Part shown: one piece after another, positions 61,944 through 64,000 of the stretch
Numbering within the stretch: position 1 is the first letter of the stretch
Layout: the number at the start of each line of letters is the position of its first letter
DNA from: Candidatus Kaistia colombiensis
Lineage (GTDB): Bacteria > Pseudomonadota > Alphaproteobacteria > Rhizobiales > Kaistiaceae
Length of the DNA stretch: 64,000 bases
Direction: 5' to 3'
NCBI GenBank assembly: GCA_029203105.1
Contig: CP119318.1
Span: 3,114,501 to 3,178,500 of the forward strand
Position numbers and translations under genes: made by a program
Notes under the pieces: model-generated
What the model was told of the DNA's origin: nothing
Databases searched by the model: none
What the model saw: only the letters and a program-made list of their open reading frames with translations

Positions 61944-62557
61944 TCCATAGTCAACGCTTGGAATCTGAATTTGCTATATACTGCGGCGCAATTCCCAAGA
62001 CACATGCCCTGTATCTTCATTGGGATACTGGCAATGGAATCGTCGCTCTTTTCCTTCACGTAGGCAGTTATTTCAGTTTCCGAGTTCAGTAGATTGAAGA
62101 GCGGAACCGAGACTCTCGAAAGCTCATACTTGCTTCCAGCAGGCAGATTTTCCTCAACAATACTCTCGGCGAGGGCTTTGATGTTTGCGTTATTGAAGCT
62201 ATTCACCAAGAAAAGAAGTGCTCCCGCCGGAATCAGCCAGAGAAGCTTCGAGCGCTTCTTTTTGGGAGCGGCGGCAATAGCGGGCTGAGCTACAACTGGT
62301 TGCCCCGCAGCTTCTACATAAACATTTGGGGTAAATGCGACCGCCTCGGCGAACTTGGAAGTGTTTCTTCGAATCATTATCACATAGACGATGGGTAGAA
62401 CGACAATAGCTAGCCCCGACCACACTCCGACCGATTGTAACAGACTGGGCGAAAGAAGGGCCGACCGCGCGATATAGAGAAGAAATATAACGAAAAATGT
62501 CAGCAGAGTGACCCGCCACGCAGAAGCCGTCGCAATAAACCTGTTTAGTGGACTCAT
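61940..62557 (-). CDS. Hypothetical membrane protein
   Basis: 205 residues with three hydrophobic segments (about 14-32 RVTLLTFFVIFLLYIARSA, 42-60 VGVWSGLAIVVLPIVYVIM, 108-122 LLWLIPAGALLFLV), a basic linker KKKRSK before the third, and a soluble C-terminal domain with two Cys (GMCLGNCAAVYS). AT content is higher than neighbours, suggesting acquisition. Not recognised. Confidence 0.65.
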   Translation of the reverse strand: MSPLNRFIATASAWRVTLLTFFVIFLLYIARSALLSPSLLQSVGVWSGLAIVVLPIVYVIMIRRNTSKFAEAVAFTPNVYVEAAGQPVVAQPAIAAAPKKKRSKLLWLIPAGALLFLVNSFNNANIKALAESIVEENLPAGSKYELSRVSVPLFNLLNSETEITAYVKEKSDDSIASIPMKIQGMCLGNCAAVYSKFRFQALTMD

Positions 62558-62704
62558 AATCCCGCCCCCGAGCTTCGCTCACAACCGCTGGCAAGCGCCC
62601 CCAGACGAACTACACCTAACGTCGCCGGGTATTCAAGAATAATCGCAATTCCACATTTTCTCACGCCATAATGTAAGTAAGAACTTAATTAACAGGAGAC
62701 TGGA

Positions 62705-62785
62705 ATGGCTAAGCGAGCCACGACCGTCACTCCGGAGCAGCGTCAGATCCTGGATGACCTGGTGTCAAACGGCGTTCAAAACTGA
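62705..62785 (+). pseudogene. Gene start interrupted by IS21 element
   Basis: ATG at 62,705 follows AACAGGAGACTGG, an excellent ribosome site, and encodes MAKRATTVTPEQRQILDDLV before running into the IS21 left end at about 62,763 and stopping at 62,785. The original gene is therefore cut after about 20 codons; the rest lies beyond the element, outside the window. Confidence 0.65.
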
Positions 62786-62902
62786 CCCCTTATCGGCGTC
62801 CAATGTTGACCCCTGCTGGAGTTGTTGGAACGCCACGGCCTCGTTATCGCGCAGCCGGAGGCGGAGCGATAACGAGGCCGTGGCGGGCGAAGTTTGGGGT
62901 GG

Positions 62903-63634
62903 TCAGAGGCGGTTCTTGAAGCGCCAGCTCTCGTTGCCGGTCTCGACGATATCGCAGTGATGGGTCAGTCGATCGAGGAGCGCGGTCGTCATCTTGGCGT
63001 CGCCGAATACGGACGGCCATTCGCCGAAGGCGAGGTTCGTCGTGACGATGACCGATGTCTGCTCGTAGAGCCGACTGATCAGGTGGAACAGGAGTTGTCC
63101 GCCGGACTGGGCGAAGGGCAAATAGCCGAGCTCATCGAGGACGATGAAGTCCATGCGGGAGAGATAGTCTGCCATTCTGCCCTGGCGACCACTTCGGCTC
63201 TCGGCCTCGAGCTTGTTGACCAAGTCTACGACATTGAAGAAGCGGCCGCGAGCGCCGCCCCGAATGCAGGCCCGAGCAATGGCGATGGCAAGATGCGTCT
63301 TGCCGGTGCCGGTCCCGCCGATCAGGACAGCGTTGCGCTGATGGGCGATGAAGTTGCCGCCGGCGAGATCCCGCACCAGCGTCTCGTTGATCGGCGTGTC
63401 GTCGAAGACAAAATCGTCGATGTCCCGAGCCAGCGGCAGCTTGGCAATGGTGATCTGGTATTTGATCGACCGCGCCTGCTTCTCGGAGATCTCGGCCGAC
63501 AAGAGGTCGCCAACCACCCGGTGCGGCTCGTGCTGGCGCTTCACCGCCGTAGCGAGGATCTCATCGAAGGCCGCCTTCATGCCGTAAAGCTTCAACTCGG
63601 CCATGGTGGCCAGGATCTCGGATCGCTCCATCAT
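62903..63634 (-). CDS. istB: IS21-family transposition ATPase IstB
   Basis: AAA+ helper ATPase of 243 residues: Walker A LIGGTGTGKTHLAIAIARA, Walker B MDFIVLDELGYLPFAQ, sensor-like SVIVTTNLAFGEW and DRLTHHCDIVETGNESWRFK at the C-terminus. The first 60 residues (MAELKLYGMKAAFDEILA) form the IstB N-terminal domain. It overlaps the IstA stop by 4 bp, as is usual in the family. Confidence 0.93.
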   Translation of the reverse strand: MMERSEILATMAELKLYGMKAAFDEILATAVKRQHEPHRVVGDLLSAEISEKQARSIKYQITIAKLPLARDIDDFVFDDTPINETLVRDLAGGNFIAHQRNAVLIGGTGTGKTHLAIAIARACIRGGARGRFFNVVDLVNKLEAESRSGRQGRMADYLSRMDFIVLDELGYLPFAQSGGQLLFHLISRLYEQTSVIVTTNLAFGEWPSVFGDAKMTTALLDRLTHHCDIVETGNESWRFKNRL

Positions 63635-64000
63635 ATTGCCCTCCTGAGATTGTCATAGCGGGCGCAGTCGGCGACCGGCTCATGGTTCAGCCGCAGGGCG
63701 TCCGGCGTCATGATCGTGACGGTGCGGACCGGTTCGCGCGCCCTGGCGAGAATGTTGAGGATCACGTCGGCGGAGTGGACGCCTTCGGCGAGCGCTTCCC
63801 CACAGGCGGCCTCGACGGCAGGCAGGCCATCGCTGAGAACCGCGGTCAGGATGCTGACCATTTGCCGCCCGCCATCCGGCACCGTGGCGAGCTTGCGGCG
63901 GACCCGTTCGAGGCTCGCCGGCAGGATCCAGTCCTTGAATGGCGCTCCGTTGCGCAATGCGCCGGGCTTCCTCGCCAGCACCGGGACATAGTGCCAGGGA
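63631..64000 (-). CDS. istA: IS21-family transposase IstA, C-terminal part
   Basis: The frame is open to the window edge (at least 122 residues): WHYVPVLARKPGALRNGAPF, then LPASLERVRRKLATVPDGGR, ILTAVLSDGLPAVEAACGEA and ILNILARAREPV, the conserved C-terminal region of IstA. The DDE core and HTH lie outside. ATGA-type overlap with istB. Confidence 0.9.
   Translation of the reverse strand, partial: PWHYVPVLARKPGALRNGAPFKDWILPASLERVRRKLATVPDGGRQMVSILTAVLSDGLPAVEAACGEALAEGVHSADVILNILARAREPVRTVTIMTPDALRLNHEPVADCARYDNLRRAI

Larger units (their letters stand above)
62763..64000 (-). mobile_element. IS21-family element (partial, runs off the window)
   Basis: The terminus begins TGTCAAACGGCGTTCAAAAC, and two internal repeats of the type GTxCAAxxxTGACCCCT (62,774-62,790 and 62,799-62,814) follow, as in IS21 ends. 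Encodes IstB and the C-terminal part of IstA, in the order expected for the IstB-proximal end. The other end lies beyond base 64,000. Confidence 0.88.

Noticed and set aside
1..64000. CRISPR arrays, tRNA and rRNA genes
   Set aside because: No regularly spaced direct repeats and no T-loop/acceptor patterns or rRNA-like stretches were found on either strand by reading.

Overview
The window reads as a GC-rich alphaproteobacterial chromosome, most likely order Hyphomicrobiales (Rhizobiales). The grounds are an HWE-type histidine kinase, an IalB remnant, a rhizobial-style exopolysaccharide cluster, and IS3 and IS21 elements with matching codon use. I cannot name the genus. I saw no tRNA, rRNA or CRISPR array.

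Region 1 (1-21,732) is a surface-polysaccharide locus. One minus-strand operon holds a nucleotidyltransferase, a PLP aminotransferase, an initiating sugar-phosphate transferase and a LegB-like 4,6-dehydratase, which together look like a route to a 4-amino-4,6-dideoxy-sugar and its loading onto the lipid carrier. A response regulator, an HWE kinase and a second LuxR-type regulator follow. A second minus-strand block then runs GT4 glycosyltransferase, O-antigen ligase/polymerase, AsnB, Wzc-like chain-length ATPase, P-loop kinase and flippase. It is followed by an acyltransferase-3 and a divergent stand-alone A-T-TE (NRPS-like) enzyme, which could decorate the polymer.

Region 2 (21,733-24,475) is ordinary: a Tat-exported deacylase of the aspartoacylase/M14 type and a YdeI-family protein.

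Region 3 (24,476-42,147) is the most striking part. A complete nine-gene leucine/branched-chain keto-acid catabolic operon (liu + bkd genes) has a divergent TetR regulator with a clear palindromic operator. It is flanked by chromosomal genes cut in half (ialB on one side, a formate dehydrogenase gamma gene on the other), by inverted partial copies of one IS3/IS407-type element with their 3' ends facing inward, by tyrosine recombinase genes and remnants, and by a 233-bp direct repeat carrying the 5' end of a P4-type integrase gene. This looks like an IS-mediated catabolic island or composite transposon that has since decayed.

Region 4 (42,460-47,747) holds a VIT/CCC1 remnant and an intact three-gene molybdenum hydroxylase (large subunit, 2Fe-2S subunit, tri-heme cytochrome c).

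Region 5 (47,970-64,000) is a mosaic of mobile DNA and orphan genes: IS remnants, a serine recombinase, a large autotransporter, a LprI-domain protein, an intact tyrosine integrase, an intact IS2-group element with a 5-bp target duplication, an NrtR-type NUDIX regulator next to a broken phosphatase gene, a broken SbcC-like ATPase, and an IS21 element running off the end. Three copies of an ~81-bp MITE-like repeat with inverted ends are scattered through it.
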